Below are positions 22,565-32,849 of a stretch of 64,000 bases of DNA, piece after piece. The notes beneath the pieces are model-generated. The model was not told where the DNA came from. It saw only the letters and a list, made by a program, of their open reading frames with translations, and did not search any database. Position numbers and translations under genes: made by a program. Each line of letters begins with the position of its first letter. Positions within the stretch are counted from its first letter, which is position 1. Origin of the DNA: Amborella trichopoda. Taxonomy: Eukaryota; Streptophyta; Magnoliopsida; Amborellales; Amborellaceae. The stretch lies in NCBI RefSeq assembly GCF_000471905.2, contig NW_006494943.1:923485-987484 (forward strand), in the 5' to 3' direction.

Positions 22565-24020
22565 TATAGATAGGTCACCACCCAACAACTACAAGTTACA
22601 TGTGGTTACATGCACCATCCAACCACTGCAAGTTACATATGGTTACATGCACCACCTAGCAACTACAAGTTACATGTGGTTACATGCACCACTTAATAGC
22701 TACAAGTTACATGCACCACCCAACAGTTACAAGTTATATGATTTACATCAAGTTACAAGCTTCCATCTCATTAACAACTAGATGACTGTTGGATGTCCCA
22801 CATGCATCAATGGCAAGATGACCATTGGTCCCCTATGTGTCGACCATGACCGTTGGATGTCCCACATGCATCAATAGCTAGATGACCATTGGATGTGTTG
22901 GGTTACATATGTTATCAATAGCTAGATGATCGTGACTGTTGATTGGATGTCCCACACGCATCAATGGCTAGATGACCGTTAGATTATCATAATCGTTGAT
23001 TGGATGTCCCACACGCATCAATGGCTAGATGACCGTTTGATAAAACAACTACATTGGATGTCCCACACGCATCAATGACTAGATGACCGTTAGATGATCA
23101 TAACCGTTGATTGGATGTCCCACACGCATCAATGGCTAGATGACCCTTGGATAAAACAACTACAAGTTACATTCATCCCAACAGCTACAAAGTTGATTGG
23201 ATGTCCCGCACGCATCAATGGCTAGATGTTGGCTAAAAGGCTTACAAAGTTGATTAGATGTCCTACACATATCAATGGTTAGATGACATTGGATAAAACA
23301 GCTACAAGTTATATGCATCCCAACAACTACAAAGTTGTGCGCTTCATGCGCTAAGGTGAGCGTGCAAAGTGTGATTCATGCGCTAAGGCGAGCGTACAAA
23401 GTGCTCCATCGAGCACCCTTGCGCCGACACGCATCAATGGCTAGAAGACCGTTAGATGATCATAACCGCTGATTGGATGTTCCACGCGCATCAATGGCTA
23501 AATGACCGTTGGATAAAACAACTACAAGTTACATACATCCCAACAGCTACAAAGTTGATTGGTTGTCCCACACGCATCAATGGCTAGATGACCCTTGGAT
23601 AAAAGGCTACAAAGTTGTTTGGGCGTCAATGGCTAGATGACCGTTAGATTATTATAACCGTTGATTGGATGTCCCACACGCATAGATGGCTAGATGACCG
23701 TTGGATAAAACAACTACAAGTTATATGCATCCCAACAGCTACAAAGTTGATTGGATGTCCCACACTCATCAATGGCTAGATGACTCTCGGATAAAAAGAT
23801 AACCCTTGGATAAAAAGGCAAATAAAAAGATGACCCTTGGGTAAAAAGGCTACAAAGTTGTGCGCTTCATGCGCTAAGGCCAGATAAAAAGATGACCCTT
23901 GGATAAAAAGGCTACAAAGTTGTGCGCTTCATGCGCTAAGGCCAGATAAAAAGATGACCCTTGGATAAAAAGGCTACAAAGTTGTGCACTTCATGCGCTA
24001 TGGCGAGCGTGCAAAGTGCG
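22565..24020 (+). repeat. Satellite-like complex tandem repeat
   Basis: About 1.45 kb built from a few modules: CAACTACAAGTTACATG, GGTTACATGCACCAC, TTGGATGTCCCACACGCATC, AATGGCTAGATGACCGTTGG and GCATCCCAACAGCTACAAAG. Modules recur in mixed order, with higher-order units of roughly 80-130 bases. At the right end there is a cleaner array with a 62-base period (TGCGCTTCATGCGCTAAGG at 23861, 23923 and, with one change, 23985). Non-coding; the frame at 23961-24266 only reads through repeats. Confidence 0.85.
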
Positions 24021-24440
24021 TCATCGAGCACCTTTGTGCCTACACACCCTCACACATGCATGTCACACGCTTTGCATGCTCCACACATACACTTTCTCTC
24101 TCCTTTGTCATTAAAGTATTTTTATATGAGAATGCGTACACTTAAATACACCTCAACAAACTCTCTCCTCTTCAATGTGGGACTCAAACCCACTTCTTGC
24201 TCTCTCTACAAAAGCAATTTAGAAAATAACAATAAAACCAAAGTTGTTGCATTGAAATACATTTAAGCATTTTTCAAACAAAAAATACTAACATAAATTT
24301 TACACAAGTTTATGTTTTCTGAGTTGTGTATAGTAGGAAGTTGGGGACCGGTACACAGCCATTGGAAGCTTCCATTGCCAACGCCAAGTTACTAAACGTA
24401 TTTTCCATGAGGAATTAAGATGATATATTTTTTATTTTTT
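24021..24440. other. Unassigned sequence between two tandem repeats
   Basis: Contains CAATGTGGGACTCAAACCC near 24170, a block often seen in plant LTR leaders, but no element structure is visible here. No gene. Confidence 0.4.
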
Positions 24441-25385
24441 AGAATAATATTTATTTAATATAATTAACTGAAGGGAAAACCTTAAATATGACTCCACCAA
24501 TATATAAAATATACATGACCCTTGCTCTCAGCCATCTGATTTAAGAGAACAAGCTCTTGAGCGTCAGATCTTGATCCGATGGCTCAGAGTGTTTCATTTT
24601 AAAATTTTACTGTATAAATCATTTTGTAGCAAAATTTAGAACATGCGTACAGCTAACAAGGACACACAAAATAAAAATAAAAAAAAACTATTTTTTATGA
24701 TAAAATTTATCACAATACCCCTAAAATTTATAGGGGCATTTTGGTTTTTTATTTTCTAGAATAATATTTATGTATGGGTACATAATATAATTACCTCAAG
24801 GGATGACCTTAAATATGACTCCACCAATATATAAAATATACATGACCCTTGCTCTCAACCATCTGATTTAAAAGAGCAAGCTCTTGAGCGTCAGATCTTG
24901 ATCCGATGGCTCAAAGTACTTCATTTTAAAATTTTATTGTATGAATCATTTTGTAGCAAAATTTAGGACAAGCATACATCTAAAAAGGACACACAAAATA
25001 AAAATAATAAAAACTATTTTCTATGATAGAATTTATCACAATACCCCTAAAATTTGTAGGGGCATTTTGGTTTTTTATTTTCTAGAATAATATTTATGTA
25101 TGGGTACATAATATAATTACCTGAAGGGATGACCTTAAATATGACTCCACCAATATATAAAATATACATGACCCTTGCTCTCAGCCATCTGATTTAAGAG
25201 AGCAAGCTCTTAAGCGTCAGATCTTGATCCGATGGCTCAGAGTGTTTCATTTTAAAATTTTTCTGTATTAATCATTTTGTAGCGAAATTTAGGACATGCA
25301 TACATCTAACAAGAACACACAAAATAAAAATAATAAAAATTATTTTCTATTACCCCAAAAATTTGTAGGGGCATTTTGGTAAAAA
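24441..25385 (+). repeat. Three tandem copies of a ~320-bp element
   Basis: Units begin AGAATAATATTTATNTA at 24441, 24758 and 25084, giving periods of 317 and 326 bases; the third copy is slightly short. Each unit contains AAATATGACTCCACCAATAT, CATGACCCTTGCTCTCA, GTCAGATCTTGATCCGATGG and AGGGGCATTTTGG. Divergence between units is low (a few percent by eye), so the tandem growth is fairly recent. The GATCTTNGATCCGAT...GGTATTTTGGTC blocks also occur in the TIR element at 52.1-52.6 kb. Confidence 0.9.
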
Positions 25386-25670
25386 AAGTTCTCGCTATCT
25401 GAAATATTTGTTTTTGTAATCCACCAGGGATGATGAGCCCCTACTCGGTTTTTTAAATTATTAGTGGTTTTTTAATGCATTAGGTAACAATGGAAACCTA
25501 GATCTTAGTTGTAACACAAGTGGTGCTACCACCATGACCCCAACCCTAACCCCAACCCCAACCCCATTCTCGAGCTATCTAAATTTTCATGTACTTTTTC
25601 TCACTATATCTTAGCTGCTTCCCTACTTTTTAAGTACATTTTTAGGTTTCTTTTTTATTGTGATATATCT
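25386..25670. other. Unassigned sequence
   Basis: Includes a short CCCCAACCCTAACCCCAACC run near 25538-25567. No gene. Confidence 0.4.
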
Positions 25671-26360
25671 CTCCACAAGTTTTTAAATTAATTTTAGTTA
25701 TTTTATAAAATAGTATAATTGAAAATAATAAAAAATAGAAAAGATAAAACACAAAAATAATTAACTAAAAAAGATGATTCCTTTTATATATATATATGTT
25801 TTTTTGCATTTTCAGTTTTTCCACTTTTTTAAATAATACTTATACTTAAATAGTACATTTATTAATAGTGAATGATGTAATTGAATATGTAAAAAAAGAA
25901 AACATGACAATAATTAACTATAAATGCAGATTAGAGATGTAACTAATGTAATATAAATTATTTTTAGAAAAATAATTCTCTCAAAATGCATATCATAAAT
26001 TGTATTTCTCCACAAGTTTTAAAATTAATTTTAGTTATTTTATAAAAGATTATAATTGAAAAATAAATAAATAAATAAAACACAAAAATAATTAACTAAA
26101 AAAAGATAATTCCTTTTACATTTTTCTTTTTTGCATTTTCAGTTTTTCCACTTTTTTAAATAATACTTATAATTAAATAGTATATTTATTAATAGCAGTA
26201 AAAATAGCTTCGTTTATATTAGCGAATGATGTAATTGAATATGTGAAAAAAAGAAACAATAATTAACTATAAATGCATATTAGAGATGTAAATAATGTAA
26301 TATAAATTATTTGTAGAAAAATAAATCCCTCAAAATGTATATCATAAATTGAATTATAAT
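25671..26360 (+). repeat. 337-bp tandem duplication, AT-rich
   Basis: CTCCACAAGTTTTNAAATTA starts at 25671 and again at 26008. The blocks CACAAAAATAATTAACTAAA, GCATTTTCAGTTTTTCCAC and AATTAACTATAAATGCA recur in the same order. The second copy has about 30 extra bases (AGTAAAAATAGCTTCGTTTA). Non-coding. Confidence 0.85.
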
Positions 26361-26579
26361 CATAATTTCAAATTTATGTAATATGGTTTTGCATATTTAT
26401 TATTCCTAATTCTCTAAGTAAATAACAGTTTTACTAATATGATTAATAATAATTTTAAAGTAAACTATAAAATAATATAATTAAAATATAAAAATATTAT
26501 TTAATAGAAGCCCAAATTCTCTATTTTGATAACTATTTCTGTAATCAAATATATCAGTTTTAAGACTGAAAAAATATTT

Positions 26580-26760
26580 TAGTGACAATGTTTAGCACAA
26601 CAGGTGCATACCACTTGTTCACACGGGTCGCGTCTTTAGGCAGGAGCGCCTGCCAAGCACTCACCGCGGAAGGGCAAAGCATGGAGAGGGGGAGGGAGAG
26701 GACAGACTCCTAATCATTCCTCGTGCCACAGCAACCGCCACGCCCCCTATCTTATTTAAT
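26580..26760. other. Isolated GC-rich patch
   Basis: About 170 bases of high GC (GGGTCGCGTCTTTAGGCAGG, GCGCCTGCC, CACCGCGGAAGG, GGAGAGGGGGAGGGAGAGGA) within strongly AT-rich surroundings. AGGCAGGAGCGCCTGCC is an inverted repeat. No coding frame or family recognised. Confidence 0.5.
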
Positions 26761-27384
26761 ATTTTCTACTTTTTTTTTTTTAAGTTGTAATTTTTTTAGA
26801 AAATAATATGCATAAATGTTTGTTTAACGCTATCAAAAGTTTTTATTAGTGTTATGAAACACGACTTGATCAAGGGAGTTTTTTTTTTTTTTTTGCTATT
26901 TACCAATTATTACAATAATATCTCACAATTTTATTAAATGACTAATTTGATCTTTTTTGGATTTTCAAAATCACTTTTAAAACATTCAAATGTTCAACAT
27001 ATGTAAAATTGTATTTTAGCCATTTTAAGATTTTGATCCAAAGTTTATTTAATACTTAAACTTTTGAATTTTGAAAATATGAAATTTACATTTTTGCATC
27101 CCAATAATTTGGATTTCAAAAATATGATTATTTAAGAATTAATTTTTTTCAGACTTTAAAAATCCAAAAATTGCATTCTAGCAACCTGAACATTTTTTAT
27201 TTCAAAAAACCAAATCTTTCTTTAAAATTAAATTTTTAGAATCTTAAAATTGTATTTTTCCTGCTTAGGATCCTGTATTTTTGTTAAATTCAGATATTGA
27301 AATAAAAAAACTTTTGTGAGAAAAAAATTTAAAAAAAGCCCTTACTACCATCTCTCCAGCGGAGGATCCTATGTTTTTAGTGAT
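26761..27384. other. AT-rich intergenic sequence
   Basis: Poly-T runs near 26769 and 26880. No gene or recognised repeat. Confidence 0.55.
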
Positions 27385-27589
27385 GAAAAAATTACAAAAA
27401 AAACCCAAGACTAGACTATCTATGCAACTTACCCCCAACCTAACTTTTTCTCGCAATTTTTTCCCTACAACAAGCTTTCTATGCCAATAACCCCCAAACC
27501 CAAAAAAATTAAAAAAAGACTAAACTACCCTTAACACTATTGCACACGCCTCTCTCTCTCTCCGGCAGCAAAAAGACACATCGCTCTGG

Positions 27590-27935
27590 TAGTAGCAAAG
27601 GGCGCTCCGGCAGTTGCAAAGGGCACTCTAGCAATTGCAAAGTCCGCTTCGGCAGTAGAACTTCTGAGACACGACAATTGTAAAGGGCGCTCCGACAGTT
27701 GCAAAAGACGCTCCTATAGTAGAACTTGTGAGATACAGCGGTGCTCCGGTAGTAGTAAAGGGCGCTCTGGCAGTAGCGCTCCGTCAGTAGCAAAGGGCGC
27801 TCTGGCAGTAGCGCTCCGTCAGTAGCAAAGGGCGCTCTGGCAGTAGCAAAGGGCACTCTGGCAGTAGCAAAGGACGCTCTGGCAGCAGCGCTCCGGCAGT
27901 TGCGCTCCAGCAGTAGCAAAGGGTGCTCCAACAGT
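27590..27935 (+). repeat. 21-base minisatellite, GGGCGCTCTGGCAGTAGCAAA
   Basis: About a dozen degenerate copies of a 21-base unit, some shortened to 15 bases (AGCGCTCCGTCAGT). A 36-base higher-order pair is repeated near 27758-27830. A separate GTAGAACTTNTGAGA segment occurs near 27656, 27719 and 27936. The minus-strand open frame over this region is a repeat artefact. Confidence 0.85.
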
Positions 27936-28019
27936 ATAACTTGTGTGACGTCAAATCTCACCAAATTGATTTTTTTTGATGTGAAGGACATTCCGTCCAA
28001 AAAAAAATGGAACTTTTTA

Positions 28020-28045
28020 CTTTTGGGGGGGGGGGGGGAGGGGGG
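28020..28045 (+). repeat. Poly-G run
   Basis: A G-rich run (about 24 of 26 bases G) in the right TIR zone of the long-TIR element. It could form a G-quadruplex; length may be affected by assembly error. Confidence 0.8.
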
Positions 28046-28426
28046 GAGGGTTGCATAGAAAGTTTATTGTGGGGAAAAAACTGAGATAAAAGGTTTGGAT
28101 GGGGGTAAGTTGCATAAATTGTGTGTTTTGGGTTTTTTTTTTTTGTAATTTTCTCTTTATTGATTTTAGATTTTCAAGATCTGAAATGTGAGCAATTCAG
28201 AACCACAAAATAATCCGGGCATAGATATGATAACAGTCCATTGTGAGTAAATTTTAAATAATATTAAATAAAATAAATATCAACGTAATTTTCTTTAAAA
28301 ATTATTTTAGAGATATACGTAAATGTTTTTTGAAGAATTTTCTTGAATTGTGATCGTAGCTGCTCGTAAGCCATGCAATACACCTTTTACTTTGAAGGCT
28401 TCATTCATTTTAGGGAAAATTACAAA

Positions 28427-28734
28427 GGAAAATTGTTTCATGCTGGCGGGTCCGCATTTCTACAATATGCGGTCGAGAGGTATAAAGCATCCCTCTTAAA
28501 GATGAATGCAAATAGGTGGTCTATCTGAAAACAAGTATAACTAATGGTCCAAATGTTTTTTTAATATAATTATTATTTCTAGTTTTCATTTTTTTTTTTT
28601 TTCATATTCATGATCTCCATGTTCAAGGTTATATATTCTCTAAAAATTAAGATTAAATTATATCTAAAATATATATTTATTTCCAAGCCCACATTTCTAC
28701 AGTACGCGGGATTGTCGCATAGAAACCGTGTCCA
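28427..28734 (+). mobile_element. MITE family E, copy 4
   Basis: Left end GGAAAATTGTTTCATGCTGG then CGGGTCCGCATTTCTACA. Right end ACATTTCTACAGTACGCGGG and ATAGAAACCGTGTCC. This is the best preserved copy and defines the family: about 300 bp with GTCCGCATTTCTACA-bearing inverted ends. Confidence 0.8.
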
Positions 28735-28903
28735 TTACAAAAATCCCCCAAGAATAGACTTCCCATGCAACTTACCCCCCAACCAAACTTTTTTTTTATT
28801 TTTTACCCCAAAATATACTTTCCTAACAAATACTCCCCAAGTAAAAAAAGGTACATTTTTTAATAAAAACACCATTTTTCAGATAAAAAAAAAAAGAGGG
28901 ATT

Positions 28904-29128
28904 GTATACAATGAGACCATTTACCTTTGATACAAAAGTGGTCACAATTACTTGCAACCATCCGATGTGAAGTTTGATAGCGTGGATGTATCACAAAGTT
29001 CGAGAAAATTTCTGTTGAAATTTGAGCTTAGTTAATGGAATAATTGCAGCCACTCAATTTCGCATCCAATGGTCAAGATTAATGTGACCACCTTGTACCA
29101 AAAGTTAAATGGTATCATTCTATACTTT
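28904..29128 (+). mobile_element. MITE family A, copy 3 (nested)
   Basis: Left GTATACAATGAGACCATTTA and AAAAGTGGTCACAATTA. Right TGTGACCACCTTGTACCAAA and AAATGGTATCATTCTATAC. A full-length copy with nearly complementary ends, inserted in the long-TIR element. Confidence 0.85.
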
Positions 29129-29184
29129 CCCAAAATTAATTTTGGACGAACATTCACGTGGGCTTATGCACAATACCAAAGGCT

Positions 29185-29525
29185 ACATGGGCTGCCAGAC
29201 CGCCATGTACTAATTGTCGGACCTTATTAAACTAATAAAAGTGCCGGACCACCTTCATTATCTGTCGGACCACATATAGATCTGTCGGACCGCATACATA
29301 GATCTGCCGGACCGTATAAGTATCCAGCTGCCATATAGATTTGTCAAACCGAATGTTTATCCAAGGAACATAAGTGCCATACTGCTATAGGTATATGTCG
29401 TATCACATTTTGTTTGGGAAAAAAGTGCTAGACCGCAATGTACATTTGTCGGACTGCATGTTTATCTAGAAAGAATAGTGTCGGATTGCCATGGATATCT
29501 GCCAGACCACACTTTTATCCAGAGG
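29185..29525 (+). repeat. Minisatellite with TGTCGGACCGCAT core
   Basis: Around twelve degenerate copies of NTGTCGGACCGCAT / GTGCCGGACCNCCATGT, spaced 20-45 bases apart, with AGATCTGYCGGACCGYATA neighbours. Interior of the second long-TIR element; unrelated to the minisatellite in the first. Confidence 0.75.
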
Positions 29526-29697
29526 AGAGAGAAGCGTGGGTAAAAGTCAAGAAAGGGTAGTTTAGATATTTTTTATTTATTTTTTGGTTGGGGCTTATAT
29601 GTTAGGAAAGTATATTTGGAGGTAAAAAATGGGAAAAAAAGTTTGGTTGAGGTAAGTTGCACACAAAGTCTATTTTTGGGGTTATTTGTATTTTCTA

Positions 29698-30024
29698 CTT
29701 CATTTCATAGTTTTAATTTTTTAATTTTCCATATTTATTTCCTACTTTTTCAATTAATATTGGACGGTCAAAGCACGAAATTCAAATGACCTAAGTGGGA
29801 GCTCATCGATTGGCACTGTCACGAAATTCGAGTGATCCCAAGAAATATTTCGAATGTTAAATCATTAATCACACATAAATTTTGACACGACTGATGATGA
29901 CTTATAGAGTACAGGTACAAGATATAGTTGAAAATTTTGAAGAGCCTCACCGGACTACAGGGAGCTTCGCTATCAAGGTGTGTAGGGGTGGGACCTGCCG
30001 GGGATGCGTTCAACATTTAGACCA
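29698..30024. other. Unassigned sequence
   Basis: No gene or recognised repeat family. Contains AATTCGAGTGATCC and GACCTAAGTGGGAGC blocks of unknown origin. Confidence 0.4.
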
Positions 30025-30377
30025 GGGCGAGGTTTGGGTCGAAAATCTGAACTTGAACACCATTTGGGTTTGGGTTTGGGTCTGAGTTCAGTTGGACCCG
30101 ACCTACACCCATAATATGTTGGAGAGAAAATACTTCAAGCTCTATTTATATGGGTGCATTAACGATTGTATACAATAAAAATTTATAATCATCTTTAGCT
30201 ATTAAACGACAAATAAAATGACTTAAAATTTATTGGCGGATTATGAACTTGTTGCCAAGATCCGACGAGATAGACCCAGGACCAGATAGCTACATATATG
30301 GGTCCAAGTTTTGGACCGGATGGGTTGGGTCCTGGTCCAACCCGGACCCGACGCATACCCAACCCGTTGCCAACCCA
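30025..30377. mobile_element. hAT-type MITE (GGGTCCAAG family), degenerate
   Basis: Contains CTTGAACACCATTTGGGTTT and repeated GGGTCC/GGACCC blocks. It ends ACCCGTTGCCAACCC, the inverse of the GGGTTGGCAA hAT MITE terminus. It aligns block by block with the clearer copy at 39495-39851. Confidence 0.6.
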
Positions 30378-30690
30378 ATAGGGGTGGCAAGGTGTAGAAT
30401 AACTGTCAACACAATGGGCCCTACGACTCGCCAAGTATAGTCATGTAGTCTTAAAAGGCTAGGGCTTGGTCACAAACTCTGGCCCAGGGACCAAGCTAAG
30501 ACCAGTGCCGGCTTGGTTTGACTCATTTTTTTTTTCTTATCTTTTTTTTATTTTTTATTTATTTTTGGCTTGGTTCGGCCCGGCTCTTTCGTAACAGGGC
30601 TAGGGCCCGCCCCTGGCTAGCCTTATGGGGACAAAGCTTGGGTTAGGGCCAAGGTTGGCCCAGCCTAAAGCCAACCTGTTACCACCCTTA
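30378..30690. mobile_element. hAT-type MITE (GGCCCGG-rich)
   Basis: Begins AGGGGTGGCAAGGTG and ends CCAACCTGTTACCACCCTT, imperfect inverted ends of the GGGGTGGCAAC type. The interior has GGCTTGG / GGGCTAGGGCCCGCCCC repeats around a poly-T. Abuts the preceding MITE. Confidence 0.65.
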
Positions 30691-30728
30691 TATCCCTTTG
30701 GCGTTTGGAAATGGAGTATTCAAGTATG

Positions 30729-31122
30729 GGTGCAGTTTGTATAGAGTCGAGGCATTAAACAATCAAATTTAAGCCCACCTTCAAATAGTATCGAAAAATA
30801 TGGTTTCATTGTAGGAAAGTTTTGTGATAACCTGAAATTATATTTTCATTTTTAGTTATAAAATTTAAAACTTTTAAAATAGTATAGATCAATCAGATCT
30901 ATAAATACTTGAAAATATTAAAAATTAAAGGTCCAAAAATACGTTGCAAGATGCACTATATCCAATATTTGAAATTCATGTTTTTCTCATGTCTATGCAT
31001 CTTGATGTCGAGATGGTTAATTTGATGATATTCGAGCATCAAAACGACTTCTTCTAGTGAATTTTTTGAAATAGACTCTAATTTTATTATTTAAAGCCTA
31101 AGCTCTATATAAACTTTTCCCT
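30729..31122 (+). mobile_element. MITE family B, copy 2
   Basis: Left GCAGTTTGTATAGAGTCGAG then ATTAAACAATCAAATTTAAG. Right TTTAAAGCCTAAGCTCTATA then TAAACTTTTCCC. The core has GATGCACTATATCCAATATT and CATCTTGATGTCGAGATG, a version of the palindrome shared with family C. About 394 bp, full length. Confidence 0.85.
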
Positions 31123-32849
31123 GCAAGTATTCACCATCTTTCCCATTGAGCATAAAAACTATGTTTGGCTCACATGTGTATGCAAAACAAATTCTTTCAC
31201 ATAGTCATGTAGGGAAATATTTTTAAACAATTGATCCTAGTGCCTCTTTTCACAGCTAATTCATGTGAAGATATTATCGCACGTAACCACATGAAAGAAA
31301 ATTTCCCCGTAAAAGCATCTCTCGTTAAATATTTTCACTTGAACCAACTGTGCCAAAATCTCCTCTTGTAGTAAAGCCATAATTCTAATCCCTCACGGCC
31401 TTTATGTCCTAACTGCATAAAAGGTTAAGTGATATCGATGTTTCATAAATGAGTGTTTGACTTCTTGGTATTCTTGAGTACTCGAGCTTGCCAGGGAGCA
31501 GGGTATCCCACTTGAGGTTATTAAAAAAACATATAATTATTTTTTAAAAATAAGACCTTTTTTTGTGATTTTTTTTTATTATATATTTTCTATTATTTTG
31601 GTAAAGAATGGAAAGTATTTCGGTTATAAACCCCTATTTTTAAATTTTTCCATCTTTTTTCGCTTATTTAAAAATATCTCAATAAAAAGTTATTTTCTAA
31701 TCTATTTTTAACTATTTTTTTTTTCTCATTTTGATGTGTTTTGCTTAATCTTTTTTTAAATATACATTTCCTTCTTATTACTTTTTAGATGTTTTTTATT
31801 TTTTTTATTTTATAAGTTTTAACTTTTTTTTACTGCTACAGTATTGAGCGGGCCGAGTAAATTAGATCAGGCATGGTTGGAGTACTCACCCCAAGAGTAG
31901 TGGTTTCAAACACTAAACATGACGACTAAATTAAACTTTGTTTCATTTTTCTTGCGCGGGTTGGTATTGCGTCCTTGTGGTCAGTAAAAATGTGCTTTTA
32001 AAAGGTGCTAAAACACGGTTTAGATTGAACCTAGCCTCATCAAAGGGCTAAAAATTAATTTTATTTATTTATTTTTATTTTTAAATAAAAATATATTTAC
32101 ATGAAATTTGAAAAAAAAAAAAAAAATAGCAACATGTATTGAACAAAGAATTAAATAAAAATGATTTAAAAATATTTAGAACAAAAAATATTGACCAAAC
32201 ATATTTAGAGATATTTTGGTTATTTTTATTTGAGATACCTTTTAATTATTTTTATTCAGTTCTATTTATAAAAATAAATTTACATTCTACGTTCAGATAA
32301 ATATAATATATCAATAAAAATAAAAAATAAGGTACAAAATTAATTTTTGGCCATTAAATATGGCCTTGCAAAGTCTCAATTATTGGAAAGGTGTGCACCC
32401 CTGCAACCATCCACATGATGTGGACATGATGCTTTTCTTTTACTTATTTCTATTATATTTATGATAAGAAATGTAAGTATGTGACCGTTTGCTTTTTAGA
32501 GTAAGGAGGTGACAGGTATTATTGACCATTAAATATGAGATCTGTTTAGTGTAAGGAGGTGATAAGCATTATTGATCATTAAAAATGAGATTTGTCAATA
32601 AATGAAGTTTAAAATAAAATTTTTTGAATATTGTAGCACATTTTGATTTGCCAGATTTCATATCTAATTACTAAAAATGATTGCTATACCCTTATACTAA
32701 ATATCAATGGTCTTATAATATAAATCCCTTGATATTATGTACTTGTTATTTGTGTTTAACTCCCCCGTGCTTATTTGTATCTTAGTTTGTTTCATTTTTT
32801 TTACCATTATCTCTTGTTGTTTTTATAAACTTATGGTTCTTTATTGATC
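31123..32849. other. AT-rich intergenic sequence
   Basis: About 1.7 kb with no gene motif or clear repeat family. There is a short tandem-like pair GTAAGGAGGTGAYARGYATT near 32503 and 32550 with AAATATGAGATCTG nearby, a local 47-base duplication. Confidence 0.55.

Larger units (their letters stand above)
27385..28153. mobile_element. Non-autonomous long-TIR element (MULE-like) with internal minisatellite
   Basis: The left end reads GAAAAAATTACAAAAAAAACC then TATGCAACTTACCCCCAACC and TTTTCCCTACAACAAGCTTT. The right end is the inverse, with AAAGTTTATTGTGGGGAAAA, GGATGGGGGTAAGTTGCATA and GTAATTTTC, so the TIR is over 100 bases. The flanks TTTTTAGTGAT (27374-27384) and TCTTTATTGAT (28154-28164) match at 9 of 11 positions. 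That fits a Mutator-type target duplication. The interior is a GC-rich minisatellite with no transposase. Confidence 0.7.
28733..29697. mobile_element. Second long-TIR (MULE-like) element, with nested MITE A and minisatellite
   Basis: The left end ATTACAAAAATCCCCCAAG, then TGCAACTTACCCCCCAACC and ACTTTCCTAACAAATACTCC, is inverted at the right end (TTATATGTTAGGAAAGTAT, TTGGTTGAGGTAAGTTGCA, GGGGTTATTTGTATTTTC). This is the same TIR family as 27385-28153. Inside lie a MITE A copy (28904-29128) and a different minisatellite (29185-29525). No transposase. Confidence 0.65.

Noticed and set aside
22565-24020. CRISPR-like array
   Set aside because: Repeats are shuffled modules without constant repeat-spacer geometry, in plant nuclear DNA.
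23961-24266. 101-codon plus-strand frame
   Set aside because: Starts inside the 62-base repeats and continues in unassigned sequence; no motif or splice support.
25538-25567. Interstitial telomere repeat
   Set aside because: Only one CCCTAA unit among CCCCAA words; not a (CCCTAAA)n tract.
27509-28000. 163-codon minus-strand frame
   Set aside because: It translates the 21-base minisatellite (a multiple of three), so it stays open by periodicity; no family motif.
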